A stretch of DNA of 64,000 nt from Pimelobacter simplex (GCF_900114845.1 NZ_FOUK01000006.1:196048-260047); one strand, 5' to 3'. Counted from the stretch's first letter, positions 24,581-33,794 are shown. The notes: generated by a model from the sequence alone, not told the origin. Program-made: numbers and translations.

Positions 24581-26062
24581 ATGTCCTCGACCTCCCTCAC
24601 TCCCCCCGCGTCTGCGGGCGCGGTCCGCTGGTCCCGGCGCACCTGGGGCCTGCTGATGACCCTGTGCGTCGTCCTCTTCCTCGACGGCCTCGACGTCTCG
24701 ATGGTCGGCGTGGCCCTCCCGTCGATCGGCGCCGAGCTCGACCTCTCGACGTCCTCCCTCCAGTGGCTGATCAGCGGCTACGTCCTCGGGTACGGCGGCC
24801 TGCTCCTCGTCGGCGGACGCACGGCCGACCTCCTCGGCCGGCGCCGCGTCTTCCTCGTCGCGCTCGCCGTCTTCGCGGTCGCCTCGCTGCTCGGCGGCCT
24901 GGTCAGCTCGGGTCCGCTGCTCATCGCGACCCGCTTCATCAAGGGCCTGGCCGCGGCGTTCACCGCCCCCACCGGCCTCTCGATCATCACCACCAACTTC
25001 GCCGAGGGCCCGGCCCGCAACAAGGCGCTGTCGATCTACACCGTCTTCGGCGCGGGCGGCTACTCGTCCGGCCTGCTCTTCGGCGGCCTGATGACCGGCC
25101 TCGGCTGGCGCTGGACGTTCCTGCTGCCGGTCCCGATCGCATTGCTCGCGCTGGTCGCGGCGTACTTCCTGGTGCCGCGCGACGAGGCCGCCGAGGAGGG
25201 CGGCCACGACCTGCTCGGCGCGCTGACGTCGGGCGCCGCGATGCTGCTGCTCGTCTACACCGTCGTCTCGGCCCCCGAGGTGGGCTGGTCGTCGGCGCGC
25301 ACGATCCTCTCGTTCGCCGGCGTGGCCGCGCTGTTCGCCGCGTTCGTGACCATCGAGCGGCGGATCGCGCACCCGCTGATCCGGCTCGGGATCCTGCGCA
25401 AGGCGACGCTGGTCCGGGCCAGCATCGCCATCGTCGCGGTGGGCGGGTCCTACTTCAGCTGGCAGTTCATCGTGACGCTGTTCCTGCAGGACGGCCTGCG
25501 GTGGAGCCCGCTCGAGCTCGCCCTCGCCCTGCTGCCCATCGGTCTCATGGTGACCGCGTCGGCGATCTTCTCCGACAAGCTCGTCGACCGCTTCGGCACC
25601 GGGCCGATCATCGCCGTGACCATGTCGGTGATGGCGGTGGGCTACGTCCTGTTCGCGCTGCGCCTCGACACCGCGCCGTCGTACGTCGGGATGCTGCTGC
25701 CCGCACTGCTGCTCATCGGCATCGGCTGGGTCGGCTTCCCCGCGATCAACATCCAGGCCACCAGCGGGATCGAGGACGACGAGCAGGGGCTCGCCGCCGG
25801 CGTCCTGCAGACCTCGATGCAGGTCGGTGCCGCGATCGTGCTGGCCGTCACCACGGCGATCATCGCCTCCGGAGCCGGCGAGGCGACCTCACCCGCCGCC
25901 CTGCTCGACGGCTACCGGCCAGGGCTGGCCTTCGCCGCCGCGGTCAGCGCGGTCGGCGCGCTGGTCGCCATCGGTGGGCTGGTGCTCGAGCGGCGCAGCC
26001 GGACGCGCGACGCCTCGGTCCCGGCGAGCGAGGCCGAGCCGGCCCTGGTCGACGCGGCCTGA
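24581..26062 (+). CDS. MFS transporter, DHA2 (14-spanner, EmrB/QacA) drug exporter
   Basis: 493 residues with about 14 hydrophobic segments. Typical DHA2 features are LDGLDVSMVGVALPSIG in the first helix, the GGRTADLLGRRRVF loop between helices 2 and 3, and ATRFIKGLAAAF in helix 4. It should export drugs or other hydrophobic compounds by proton antiport. The start at 24581 (an in-frame ATG at 24563 is possible) follows the palindromic MarR site. A bidirectional terminator follows the stop. Confidence 0.9.
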   Translation: MSSTSLTPPASAGAVRWSRRTWGLLMTLCVVLFLDGLDVSMVGVALPSIGAELDLSTSSLQWLISGYVLGYGGLLLVGGRTADLLGRRRVFLVALAVFAVASLLGGLVSSGPLLIATRFIKGLAAAFTAPTGLSIITTNFAEGPARNKALSIYTVFGAGGYSSGLLFGGLMTGLGWRWTFLLPVPIALLALVAAYFLVPRDEAAEEGGHDLLGALTSGAAMLLLVYTVVSAPEVGWSSARTILSFAGVAALFAAFVTIERRIAHPLIRLGILRKATLVRASIAIVAVGGSYFSWQFIVTLFLQDGLRWSPLELALALLPIGLMVTASAIFSDKLVDRFGTGPIIAVTMSVMAVGYVLFALRLDTAPSYVGMLLPALLLIGIGWVGFPAINIQATSGIEDDEQGLAAGVLQTSMQVGAAIVLAVTTAIIASGAGEATSPAALLDGYRPGLAFAAAVSAVGALVAIGGLVLERRSRTRDASVPASEAEPALVDAA

Positions 26063-26078
26063 TCCCGCCGCGCCGACG

Positions 26079-26111
26079 ACGTCCGCCCGGCGCAGCGCGC
26101 CGGGCGGACGT
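26079..26111. terminator. Bidirectional terminator between convergent genes
   Basis: ACGTCCGCCCGGCGC (26079-26093) pairs perfectly with GCGCCGGGCGGACGT (26097-26111) over an AGC loop. It sits between the MFS stop (26062) and the stop of the convergent XRE gene (26115). Confidence 0.8.
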
Positions 26112-26114
26112 GCG

Positions 26115-26384
26115 TCACAGCTCGAGGTCGGGCAGGCGCTCGGGGAGGAGGTCGACGACCGGCACCTCGAGCACCTCGCTCAGCGCGAGCAGGGTGAAGA
26201 GCTGCGGGTTCATCGGACGCCCCGGGCGGGACTCGCCCTTCTCGAACTTCTGGTACGTGTAGCCCGCGATCCCGGCCAGGTGCGCGACCCGCTCCTGGCT
26301 CAGCCCCTTGGCCGCTCGCGCCCGCTGGAGGTTGACGCCCAGCTCCCGCGAGTACTGCTCCACTGTCATCCGCCGCTTCGCCAC
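26115..26384 (-). CDS. XRE family helix-turn-helix regulator
   Basis: 89 residues made almost wholly of one Cro/CI-type domain: LGVNLQRARAAKGLSQERVAHLAGIAGYTYQKFEKGESRPG (about 15-55) contains the GLSQE and recognition-helix pattern. No effector domain is present. It probably acts as a small DNA-binding protein. The target is not evident. Confidence 0.85.
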   Translation of the reverse strand: MAKRRMTVEQYSRELGVNLQRARAAKGLSQERVAHLAGIAGYTYQKFEKGESRPGRPMNPQLFTLLALSEVLEVPVVDLLPERLPDLEL

Positions 26385-26453
26385 GCTCCCATCATCGGGA
26401 GGTGGTCACCTGCTTTCGACCACACGGGAATGGGAATCGATGTCGATTGCGCC

Positions 26454-26909
26454 TCACCCGCGGCCGAGGACCCGGTCGAGGCGGGCGGGGTCGAGCGAGG
26501 CGCCGAGGTCGGCGATCGTCGTCCCGGCCAGCGAGCGGCGCCAGGACCGCTCCGCCTCGGCCATCACCCGGGCGATGCCGCAGGGGACCCGGCACTCCTC
26601 GGGCGGCAGCGCGAGCTCGCCCTGCTGCCGGATCTCGGTGCAGCGGAAGGCGGGCTGGTCGCCGTCGATCGCCTCGACGACGTCGAGGACGGTGATCGCC
26701 GCCGGCTCCCGGGTGAGCGCGTAGCCGCCGTCCCGCCCCTCGGCGGCCCGGACCAGGCCGGCCCGGGCGAGCGCCTGGAGGTGCTTGGCGAGGTAGGTCT
26801 TCGAGACGCCGTGCAGCTCGGCGAGCCGCGCGCTCGGCACCGGCGCGGACGCGCGGCTGAGCACGACGCAGCAGTGCAGCGCCCACTCGACCCCGCCCGA
26901 CAGCTTCAC
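26454..26909 (-). CDS. Rrf2 family iron-sulfur regulator, RsrR-like
   Basis: 151 residues. The start MKLSGGVEWALHCC places Glu8 and His12 exactly as in RsrR of Streptomyces venezuelae, where these residues help hold a [2Fe-2S] cluster. The winged helix includes GVSKTYLAKHLQALARAGLV. Cysteines at 90, 106 and 110 (FRC, EEC, VPC) fall in the Rrf2 cluster loop. It should be a redox-sensing repressor. It lies 33 bp downstream of an NmrA-type gene on the same strand; RsrR is also paired with an NmrA-type gene, though divergently. A perfect inverted repeat at 27706-27753 is a candidate operator. Confidence 0.88.
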   Translation of the reverse strand: MKLSGGVEWALHCCVVLSRASAPVPSARLAELHGVSKTYLAKHLQALARAGLVRAAEGRDGGYALTREPAAITVLDVVEAIDGDQPAFRCTEIRQQGELALPPEECRVPCGIARVMAEAERSWRRSLAGTTIADLGASLDPARLDRVLGRG

Positions 26910-26942
26910 GGCGACCCACCCTAGCGGCGCACCGCGCCCGGC

Positions 26943-27692
26943 TCAGGCGCGGTCGGCGAGCCAGCCGTCGAGCGTCGTCGGCGCCAGCCAGGCACCCGCG
27001 CCGGGCGTCGGCGTGAGCGCGGCGTCGTCGAGGACGGCGCCGAAGTAGCCCGCCTGCGGGTCGCTGACCACGGTCCGGCCATCCCCCGTCGCGGCCAGCC
27101 AGCGCCGGACCAGCTCGTCGATGCCGAGCGGCTCGGGCCCGGCGATCTCGACCGTGCCGCCCACCGGCGCCCCCGTGACGACCTCGGCGAGCCGGGCGAC
27201 GACGTCGCGCGAGGCGATCGGCTGCAGGTGCGCGGGCGTCGCGCGGACGGTGGCGCCGTCGGTGCCCGCGTCGGCGATCCCCGCGATGAACTCGAAGAAC
27301 TGCGTGGACCGCACGATCGTGTACGGCACCGCGCCGTCCCGCACGCCGGCCTCCTGGGCGAGCTTGGCCCGCATGTAGCCGGCGTCGGTGAGCCGGTCGG
27401 CCCCGACGATCGACAGGATGACGTGGTGCCCCACCCCGGCCGCGGCCTCGGCGGCGACCAGGTGCGCGGTCGAGTCGCGGAAGAACGCGAGGACGTCGTC
27501 GTCGGCCCACGACGGGGAGTTCGTCAGGTCGACGACCACGTCCGCCCCCGCGACCGCCGCGGCGACGCCCTGCCCGGTCGTCGTGTCGATGCCCGCCTCA
27601 CGCCCCAGCGCGACGGCGTCGTGCCCGCCGGCCCGCAGCCGGTCCTGCAGCTGGGAGCCGATCAGCCCGGCCCCGAAGATCACGATCCTCAT
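26943..27692 (-). CDS. NmrA-like NAD(P)-binding protein
   Basis: 249 residues from the ATG at 27692, chosen for TTGGAGG upstream. The N-terminal Rossmann motif is MRIVIFGAGLIGSQL (G-x-G-x-x-G). DLTNSP and a V-R-S-T-Q-F-F-E-F segment follow, as in NmrA/HSCARG-type atypical short-chain reductases. There is no SDR Tyr-x-x-x-Lys pair in the usual place, but a Y-M-R-A-K sequence is present. Such proteins sense the NAD(P)/NAD(P)H state. The gene is first in an operon with the Rrf2 regulator, an association also known for ywnB-ywnA of Bacillus. Confidence 0.85.
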   Translation of the reverse strand: MRIVIFGAGLIGSQLQDRLRAGGHDAVALGREAGIDTTTGQGVAAAVAGADVVVDLTNSPSWADDDVLAFFRDSTAHLVAAEAAAGVGHHVILSIVGADRLTDAGYMRAKLAQEAGVRDGAVPYTIVRSTQFFEFIAGIADAGTDGATVRATPAHLQPIASRDVVARLAEVVTGAPVGGTVEIAGPEPLGIDELVRRWLAATGDGRTVVSDPQAGYFGAVLDDAALTPTPGAGAWLAPTTLDGWLADRA

Positions 27693-27705
27693 GCCAACCT
27701 CCAAA

Positions 27706-27753
27706 ACGTGGATAGTGTTTGTCCGAGATTACTCGGACAAACACTATCCACGT
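27706..27753. promoter_or_regulatory. Perfect 22-bp inverted repeat ahead of the NmrA/Rrf2 operon
   Basis: The arm 27706-27727 (beginning ACGTGGATAGTGTTTG) is the exact complement of 27732-27753 (ending CAAACACTATCCACGT). The 4-base centre is ATTA. It begins 14 bp upstream of the NmrA start. It is too AT-rich and too long for chance. A TTGACG hexamer on the minus strand at its edge with AGTAAT 17 bases later could be a promoter, so a repressor bound here would block it. It also lies 17 bp after the stop of the upstream gene, so it may act as terminator too. Confidence 0.8.
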
Positions 27754-27769
27754 CAAGAAGCGCGGTCTG

Positions 27770-28405
27770 TCAGCCGACGCCGGCCTGGGCCTCGGCGGTG
27801 ACGGTGACGCCCTCGGCGAACTCGACGACCTGCTCGTCGGTGAGCCCCAGGGACTTCCAGGCCTGGACGACGACGCGGTGCTTCCCGTCCTCGTAGGTCA
27901 GCACCTGGGTGCCGTCCTCGACGGTGCGCAGCCGGCCGTCGTACGCGCCGACGCGGACCGGGCGGCCCTCCGGCGGCGTGGTCACCGACTGCGACTCGAG
28001 CATCACGACGAGCTTGTCGCTGAAGACGTCGAGCCCGCTGTGGTCGTCGGCGCGCGCCACGTTGAGGTTGTACGCCGTGGCGCCCTCGAGCACGAAGCCC
28101 GCCGGCACCTTGGTGACGACGAACCCGGGCTCCTGCTGGCCGCTGTAGGCGACCAGACGCGGGGCGGGCTGGCTCGGGCCGGGCTCCGCCGTGATCGGCG
28201 CCGGCTCCGGCGCCCGGTCGGCGTTGACCGCGATGGTCGCGCCGACCACGGCGACGGCGGCCAGGCCGAGCCCGGCCGTGCCACGCCGGAACGCGCGCCG
28301 GCGGGCCGCCCCGCGCCCGCGGGACAGGTCGCGCCGCACGGTCTCGTCGGCGGGCTCCGCGCCGGGCGCGGCCAGCTGGGAGAGGCGGTCGGTGAGGTCG
28401 GTCAT
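27770..28405 (-). CDS. Probable anti-sigma factor, membrane-anchored
   Basis: 211 residues. A short cytoplasmic N-terminus (1-40) precedes a single transmembrane helix (about 43-61) and an extracytoplasmic domain of 150 residues with no recognised family. The start ATG overlaps the stop of the ECF sigma gene by 4 bp, the usual layout for a sigma/anti-sigma pair. A zinc-type anti-sigma motif (HxxxCxxC) is not present. The assignment rests on topology and context. Confidence 0.7.
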   Translation of the reverse strand: MTDLTDRLSQLAAPGAEPADETVRRDLSRGRGAARRRAFRRGTAGLGLAAVAVVGATIAVNADRAPEPAPITAEPGPSQPAPRLVAYSGQQEPGFVVTKVPAGFVLEGATAYNLNVARADDHSGLDVFSDKLVVMLESQSVTTPPEGRPVRVGAYDGRLRTVEDGTQVLTYEDGKHRVVVQAWKSLGLTDEQVVEFAEGVTVTAEAQAGVG

Positions 28406-28935
28406 GGCTGATCTCCTTCGTGCAGGGACCCCGAGAGGGTGGCGGGCTGCGGGGCGAGGTGCTCCCGCAGCTTGGCGAGACCGCGTGCCGTCTGGCTCTT
28501 CACCGTGCCGACGCTGCACCCGAGCGCGTCCGCGGCGTCCTCGACGCTGAGGTCGGCGACGTGACGCAGGACGACGGCCGCGCGCATCCGGTCCGGAAGC
28601 GCGGCCAGCGCAGCCATCAGCTCGGCGTCGACCGGTTCCGCCACGACGACCCCGGCCCGGTCCGGGAGGGTGTCGGTGACCGTCTCGCGGGTGACCGCGG
28701 GACGGCGGCGGTGGTCGATGAAGGCGTTGACGAGCGACCGGCGCGCGTACGCGTCGACCGCACCGCGCCGCGAGGCCCGGCCCCAGGCGAGGTAGAGCCG
28801 GACCAGGGTGCCCTGGACCAGGTCCTCGGCGAGGTGGACGTCGCCCGCGGTGAGCACCATGGCGGTGCCGAGCAGGTGGCTGCGGCGCCGGCGGACGAAG
28901 TCCTCGAACTCCGCGTCGCGGTTCTTCGGTCTCAT
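28402..28935 (-). CDS. ECF RNA polymerase sigma factor, SigE (SCO) family
   Basis: 177 residues. Region 2 includes FEDFVRRRRSHLLGTA and AEDLVQGTLVRLYLAW (about 9-55). Region 4 includes LPDRMRAAVVLRHVADLSVEDAADALGCSVGTVKSQTARGL (about 110-155), split by a short linker. The ATG at 28935 follows a GGAAG. It should direct RNA polymerase to a small regulon, restrained by the membrane protein encoded next to it. Confidence 0.92.
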   Translation of the reverse strand: MRPKNRDAEFEDFVRRRRSHLLGTAMVLTAGDVHLAEDLVQGTLVRLYLAWGRASRRGAVDAYARRSLVNAFIDHRRRPAVTRETVTDTLPDRAGVVVAEPVDAELMAALAALPDRMRAAVVLRHVADLSVEDAADALGCSVGTVKSQTARGLAKLREHLAPQPATLSGSLHEGDQP

Positions 28936-29000
28936 GCTTCCTACACGGATGGCGCCTCCTCGGAGGTTGCACGACCCCCGAGGAGATCGGCCCGGCTGCC

Positions 29001-29309
29001 TCAGCCGTAGTGGCAGACGTAGCCCAGCGTCTCGGTCACCTCGATGTCGAACGACGAGTCGCCCGGCACGCTGAACGACTGGCCGGCGGCGTACTCCTGC
29101 CACTCCTCGGAGCCCGCGAGCCGGATCCGGCAGGCGCCGGCGTTGAGCTCCATGACCTCGGGCGCCGCGGTGCCGAAGGTGAGCGCGGCCGGGAAGATCA
29201 CGCCGGCCGACTTCTTGGTGCCGTCGGCGAGGTGGAAGGTGTGGCTGACGCAGGCGCCGTCGAAGTAGATGTTGGCCTGCGGGTCGAGGGTCACGTTCTC
29301 AAAGGTCAC
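29001..29309 (-). CDS. ppnP: Pyrimidine/purine nucleoside phosphorylase (PpnP, DUF1255)
   Basis: 102 residues, a single cupin-like domain with the PpnP signature: NVTLDPQANIYFDGACVSHTF at the start, TFGTAAPEVMELNAG in the middle and VPGDSSFDIEV near the end. The enzyme splits nucleosides with phosphate to the base and ribose-1-phosphate. The start is a GTG at 29309. It is divergent from the next gene. Confidence 0.9.
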   Translation of the reverse strand: MTFENVTLDPQANIYFDGACVSHTFHLADGTKKSAGVIFPAALTFGTAAPEVMELNAGACRIRLAGSEEWQEYAAGQSFSVPGDSSFDIEVTETLGYVCHYG

Positions 29310-29392
29310 GGGGCGAGAGCGTAGTGCTCCGCGACCGGAGGGGTTTCCGCCGTTCTCCGGACGGCGACCGCGTCGCTCGTCATGATGCGGGC

Positions 29393-31597
29393 ATGGCCGC
29401 TCCCGCCCTGACCACGATCCCGACCGCGCGGGCGGTGCTGCGCTCCTGCGCCGCTCCCCTGCTCGGCTACGCGGTGGCGCTGGCCTCCGCGCTCGGCCTG
29501 ATGGCCCTGCTCGTGCTGGCCATCGCGATCGAGGAGGGCGGTGGCGCCGCCGACGACCCGGCGTCCACCGTCGACATCGAGGCGGTCTGGACGCTCGTCG
29601 GCATGCCCTTCCAGGTCGTCGGGATGGCGCTGGGCGGCTCGCTGGGGCTGGGCAGCGCGGACCTGGAGCTCGACCTGTTCGCGCCGCCGCTCCTGGTGAC
29701 CGCGGTCTTCGCGTTCGCCGTCCACCGGCTCTCCCGCGCGGCCGAGCGGGCCCGGCCGGCCGCGAGCACCACGGAGCGGGCGCTGCTCGCGCTCGCCGGG
29801 GCCGGGGCGACCGCCGTCGTGGTCACCGTGCTGACCCGGCTGCTGGCCATGCGCGACGACGGGACGGCGATGCACGCCGCGTCGGTCGGCCTCTTCTTCG
29901 CGACCCTCGTCCTCACCGCCGCCGCGGCGATGGCCGGCCGCCAGGCGGTGCACGGCTCGCTGTGGCCGCCCTTCCTCCCGGCCGAGGGACGTCGCGCCGT
30001 CCACCTCGTCGCCCAGCACCTGCTCGTGTGGGTCGTGCTCGTCACCCCGCTGGCGGCGCTCTGGGTGCTCGTCGAGAACGGCCCCGAGGAAGGTCTCTAC
30101 GCCCTCGTGTGGGGACCCACCCTCGCCCTCGCGGGCTTCGCGCTCGGCCACGGCGGGGCGGTGACGGCGGTCGGCGAGAACCTCTTCCTCTGGGACCTCG
30201 GCTGGGCCGCCGGCCTCGCCCTGCCGCTGCTCGCGATCGTGCTGGCCCTCGGCGCCGCCGTCGCCTGGCACCTGCGCCGCGGCCCCGACCCCGCCGTCCT
30301 CGCCCCGCCCGCGTCGTGGGTCGCCCTCCCGGTCGCGTACGCCGGCGCGGGACTCGTCGCCTGCGTCCTCTCGACCGTCGGGATCAGCGGCGTCACCGCC
30401 CACGGTGCGTACTGGCTCATCCCCGTGCTCGCGCTCTGGGGCGGCGCGATCGAGGGTCTGTCCCGCATCGCCGCGCCCGCCCTCGGCCGGCGGCTGCCAC
30501 CGGCGCTCCGGCGTCGGCTGGTGCGGGGCCCGGCGCACGCCGTACCGGCTCCGGTCGCGGCGGACGCCCCGGCCGCGCGGATCCCGATGTCGCCGGCCGA
30601 CCGGGCCCGCGCCCGCCGCGCCCTGATCGGCGCCGGCGTCGTCGGAGGGCTCGGCCTGGTCGCCGTGGTGGGCGTGAGCGTGGTGGGCGCCACCGCCTTC
30701 GACCCGCAGCAGCGGGCGGAGGACTACCTCGACGCGGTCGTCGCGGGTCGGGCCGACGACGCGCTCGCGCTCGCCCCGGCGGGCACCGATGCGACGACCG
30801 TCCTGCTCACCGACGAGGTCTACGCCAAGGCCGAGGACCGGATCACCGGCTACGAGATCACCGGCGTCGAGACCGACGGCGACACCGCCACGGTCACCGT
30901 CGACCTGGAGGGCGTGCCGGACGGGGACGACGTCACCTTCCGGCTGCGCGCCGACGGCCGCCGGGGCGTGCTCTTCCGGGACTGGGAGGTCGACGGCGGC
31001 CTGGCCCGCCAGGTCACCGTGCCGCTCCCCGAGTCGAGCACCACGCTGCGCGTCAACGGCGTCGCGGTCGAGGCGCCCAGCGGCGGGGAGGTCGACCTCT
31101 GGGCGCTGCCCGGCTCGTACGCCTTCGACCCCTACGGCGAGAGCGCGTGGCTGGAGTCCGGCTCGGGGCGGACCGTCGTCCCGGCGGCCGAGACCTGGGG
31201 CACCTACGCCGAGATCGACCCGCCGCAGCCCTCGCCGGCGCTGCGCGACCACGTCGACACCGCGCTCGGCACGTGGCTCGACGGCTGCCTGGCCGCGACG
31301 ACGCTGGACCCGCCGGACTGCCCGCAGGACGGCTACGGCTCGGGCGACCGGCAGCGCAACGTGCGCTGGGAGCTGACCACCGCGCCGACGCTCTCCTGGG
31401 ACGGCTTCGACGGGACCTTCCCCGCCGAGCTCTCCTCGGACGTCACCGGGCAGGCGACGGCGACCTACGAGTACGACGCGTCGTACGGCTTCGGGGCGCC
31501 CGACTGGACCACCGAGACCGAGGAGGCCGACCTCTACGTCACCGCCGAGGTCGACCTGGTCGACGACGAGCCGGTGGTGACCTTCTCCAGCTACTGA
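29393..31597 (+). CDS. Large polytopic membrane protein with extracytoplasmic C-terminal domain
   Basis: 734 residues from the ATG at 29393. The first 340 residues hold about eight to nine hydrophobic segments with short loops. A further segment at about 410-430 (GVVGGLGLVAVVGVSVVGAT) leads into a soluble part of some 300 residues. Just after it FDPQQRAEDYLDAVVAGRADDALAL resembles the start of secreted DUF4878-like domains. The protein is not recognised as a transporter. The 3' end overlaps the convergent MFS gene by 7 bp. Confidence 0.7.
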   Translation: MAAPALTTIPTARAVLRSCAAPLLGYAVALASALGLMALLVLAIAIEEGGGAADDPASTVDIEAVWTLVGMPFQVVGMALGGSLGLGSADLELDLFAPPLLVTAVFAFAVHRLSRAAERARPAASTTERALLALAGAGATAVVVTVLTRLLAMRDDGTAMHAASVGLFFATLVLTAAAAMAGRQAVHGSLWPPFLPAEGRRAVHLVAQHLLVWVVLVTPLAALWVLVENGPEEGLYALVWGPTLALAGFALGHGGAVTAVGENLFLWDLGWAAGLALPLLAIVLALGAAVAWHLRRGPDPAVLAPPASWVALPVAYAGAGLVACVLSTVGISGVTAHGAYWLIPVLALWGGAIEGLSRIAAPALGRRLPPALRRRLVRGPAHAVPAPVAADAPAARIPMSPADRARARRALIGAGVVGGLGLVAVVGVSVVGATAFDPQQRAEDYLDAVVAGRADDALALAPAGTDATTVLLTDEVYAKAEDRITGYEITGVETDGDTATVTVDLEGVPDGDDVTFRLRADGRRGVLFRDWEVDGGLARQVTVPLPESSTTLRVNGVAVEAPSGGEVDLWALPGSYAFDPYGESAWLESGSGRTVVPAAETWGTYAEIDPPQPSPALRDHVDTALGTWLDGCLAATTLDPPDCPQDGYGSGDRQRNVRWELTTAPTLSWDGFDGTFPAELSSDVTGQATATYEYDASYGFGAPDWTTETEEADLYVTAEVDLVDDEPVVTFSSY

Positions 31598-32829
31598 GCG
31601 GTCGCGACGGCCGGCCGGAGGATCGGGACGTGCCGCAGGCTCAGGCCCGCGGCGCCGACCACGACGAGCAGGCCGAGCGCCAGCACCGCCGGACCGGCCC
31701 AGCCGTACGCCGTCCAGGCGCTGCTGCCGAGGCTCCCGAAGACCGACGAGCCGACGTAGTAGGCGCAGAGGTAGAACGCGGCCGCCTGGCTCGCGCTCGC
31801 GCCCGCCGCGTGAGCCCGCGCGGCGACCCAGCCGCTCGCGATCCCGTGGACGACGAAGAAGCCCGTCGTCAGGCACGCGAGGCCGGCCACGATCGCGACC
31901 AGCCCGTGCGGGACGGTCAGGGCGACGCCGGCGATCGCGACCGCACATCCCACCGGCAGCACCGCGCGCCGTCCGACCCGGTCGGCCCAGGCACCCGAGA
32001 CCGTCGCGCTGACCGTGCCGAGGGGGTAGACCAGGTAGAGCAGGCTGATCGCCCCCAGGCCGAGGTGGTGCGGGGCCGCGACGAGGCGGAAGCCGAGGGC
32101 GTTGAAGACCACCACCAGTGCGCCCACCGAGCACGCGCCGATGACGTAGAGCCGGCGCAGCGCGGGGTCGGCCAGCGCCGCGCGCGACATGGCGCCGAGG
32201 GCGAGGTGCTGGCGGGCGCGCGGCTGGAAGTTCCGCGACGGCGGCAGCGCGACCGTCACCGCGACCGCACACCCGAGGCTGAGGACCGCGGCCGCGCCGA
32301 GGCCCCACCGCCAGTCGAGCGCCTCGGTGACCGGCGCGGTCAGCAGCCGCCCCGTCATCCCGCCGAGCGCCGTCCCCCCGATGTAGACGCCGGCGGCCCG
32401 CGCCTGCGCCGACGCGTGCAGCTCCTCGCGGAGGTACGCCGTCGCGACCGCCGGCAGCCCCGCCAGCACCACGCCCTGGACGAACCTCAGCACCAGCAGC
32501 GCGTGCCACGACCAGGCGAACGGGCACAGCAGCGCCACCAGCGTCGCCAGCCAGACCGCGCCGACGATCAGCCGGGTCCGGCCGAGCACCTCGGACGCGG
32601 GACCGGCGACGAGCAGGCCGAGCGCGAGGCCCGCCGTGGTCAGGGACATCGACAGCGTCGCCTGCGCGGGCGTCACCCCGAAGTCGTCGTGGAAGGCGGG
32701 CAGCAGCGCCTGGGTGTCGTACAGCAGGACGAACGTGACCATCCCCGCACCCACCATCGCCGCCATGATCCGGCGGTAGGCGGCCGATCCCCGCAGATGT
32801 CCCTCGTGCACCCGACCACCCGCCGCCAC
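31591..32829 (-). CDS. MFS transporter (12-spanner)
   Basis: 412 residues with 12 hydrophobic segments, an N-terminal YDTQALLPAFHDDFGVT loop, the GPASEVLGRTRLI inter-helix loop 2-3, and GAWADRVGRRAVL in the equivalent loop of the second half. It resembles the YnfM-type subgroup. The start is given at the GTG at 32829; a GTG at 32811 is equally possible. It is divergent from a LysR gene 63 bp away, which probably controls it. The substrate is unknown. Confidence 0.85.
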   Translation of the reverse strand: MAAGGRVHEGHLRGSAAYRRIMAAMVGAGMVTFVLLYDTQALLPAFHDDFGVTPAQATLSMSLTTAGLALGLLVAGPASEVLGRTRLIVGAVWLATLVALLCPFAWSWHALLVLRFVQGVVLAGLPAVATAYLREELHASAQARAAGVYIGGTALGGMTGRLLTAPVTEALDWRWGLGAAAVLSLGCAVAVTVALPPSRNFQPRARQHLALGAMSRAALADPALRRLYVIGACSVGALVVVFNALGFRLVAAPHHLGLGAISLLYLVYPLGTVSATVSGAWADRVGRRAVLPVGCAVAIAGVALTVPHGLVAIVAGLACLTTGFFVVHGIASGWVAARAHAAGASASQAAAFYLCAYYVGSSVFGSLGSSAWTAYGWAGPAVLALGLLVVVGAAGLSLRHVPILRPAVATAQ

Positions 32830-32892
32830 CGGGGATCATGCGTCCAATGCGATCAGCGGCGGATCTCCATGCGTTCTGCGTATCCTCATCGA

Positions 32893-33792
32893 GTGCGCAT
32901 CCGAGACCTCGAGTGGCTGGTCGCGCTCGCCGACCACCAGCACGTCACCGACACCGCGGCCATCCTCGGCGTCACCCAGCCGACGCTCTCCCGGACCCTC
33001 GCGCGCGCCGAGGACGAGCTCGGCGTCCGCCTCTTCGAGCGGGTGCCCGACGGCCTGACCACCACCCCCAACGGTGCCTTCGTCGTGGACGCCGCCCGCG
33101 AGCTCGTGGCGCGCTACCGCCAGCTGACCACCGAGCTCGAGGCCCGCCTCGACCCCGACCGCGGCATCGTCCGCCTCGCCTTCCTCGACTCGATGGCGAC
33201 CTCCCTGGTCCCCCGCATCCTCCGCGGCTTCCACCAGCAGGCGCCCGGCGTCCGCGTCGAGCTCTCCCAGGAGCCCGCCCACGCCATGCGCCGCGACCTC
33301 GCCGCCGGCGCCGTCGACCTCGCCATCACCTCCGTGCGCCCCGACGGCGCCTACGCCTGGACCACCCTCCAGCACGAACGCCTCGTCCTCATCGTCCCGC
33401 CCACCCACCGCCTCCGCACCCGCAAGCGCATCGACCTGCGCGACCTCGCCGCCGAGGAGCTCGTCACCACTCCCCTCGGCTTCGGCTTCCGCACCCTCGT
33501 CGACGGCCTCCTCGCCGACGCCGGCGTCACCATGACCGTCTCCTTCGAGAGCGCCGACCTCGCCACCATCGAGGGCCTCGTCGCCGCGGGCCTCGGCGTC
33601 GCCGTCGTCCCGGAGGCGTTCGTGGGGCTCTCCGGCACCCACGGCATCGCGCTCACGGGGGCGAATGCTCGTCGTACGGTGGGGATGACGTGGCGGACGG
33701 ATCGGGAGCTGGAGCCGGCGGCGGCGCGGTTCCGGGACTTCGTGGTGGGTGAGGCGCCGTACGGAGCCGCGGGCGCGGTAGGCCACGACTAA
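32893..33792 (+). CDS. LysR family transcriptional regulator
   Basis: 299 residues from the GTG at 32893 (an ATG at 32869 in frame would add eight residues). The N-terminal helix-turn-helix reads DTAAILGVTQPTLSRTLARAEDELGVRLFER. The effector-binding domain (about 90-290) has the usual LysR pattern with AGLGVAVVPE. It is divergent from the MFS gene. ATGCGT repeats at 32839 and 32869 in the intergenic strip may be part of its binding site. Confidence 0.9.
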   Translation: MRIRDLEWLVALADHQHVTDTAAILGVTQPTLSRTLARAEDELGVRLFERVPDGLTTTPNGAFVVDAARELVARYRQLTTELEARLDPDRGIVRLAFLDSMATSLVPRILRGFHQQAPGVRVELSQEPAHAMRRDLAAGAVDLAITSVRPDGAYAWTTLQHERLVLIVPPTHRLRTRKRIDLRDLAAEELVTTPLGFGFRTLVDGLLADAGVTMTVSFESADLATIEGLVAAGLGVAVVPEAFVGLSGTHGIALTGANARRTVGMTWRTDRELEPAAARFRDFVVGEAPYGAAGAVGHD

Positions 33793-33794
33793 GA

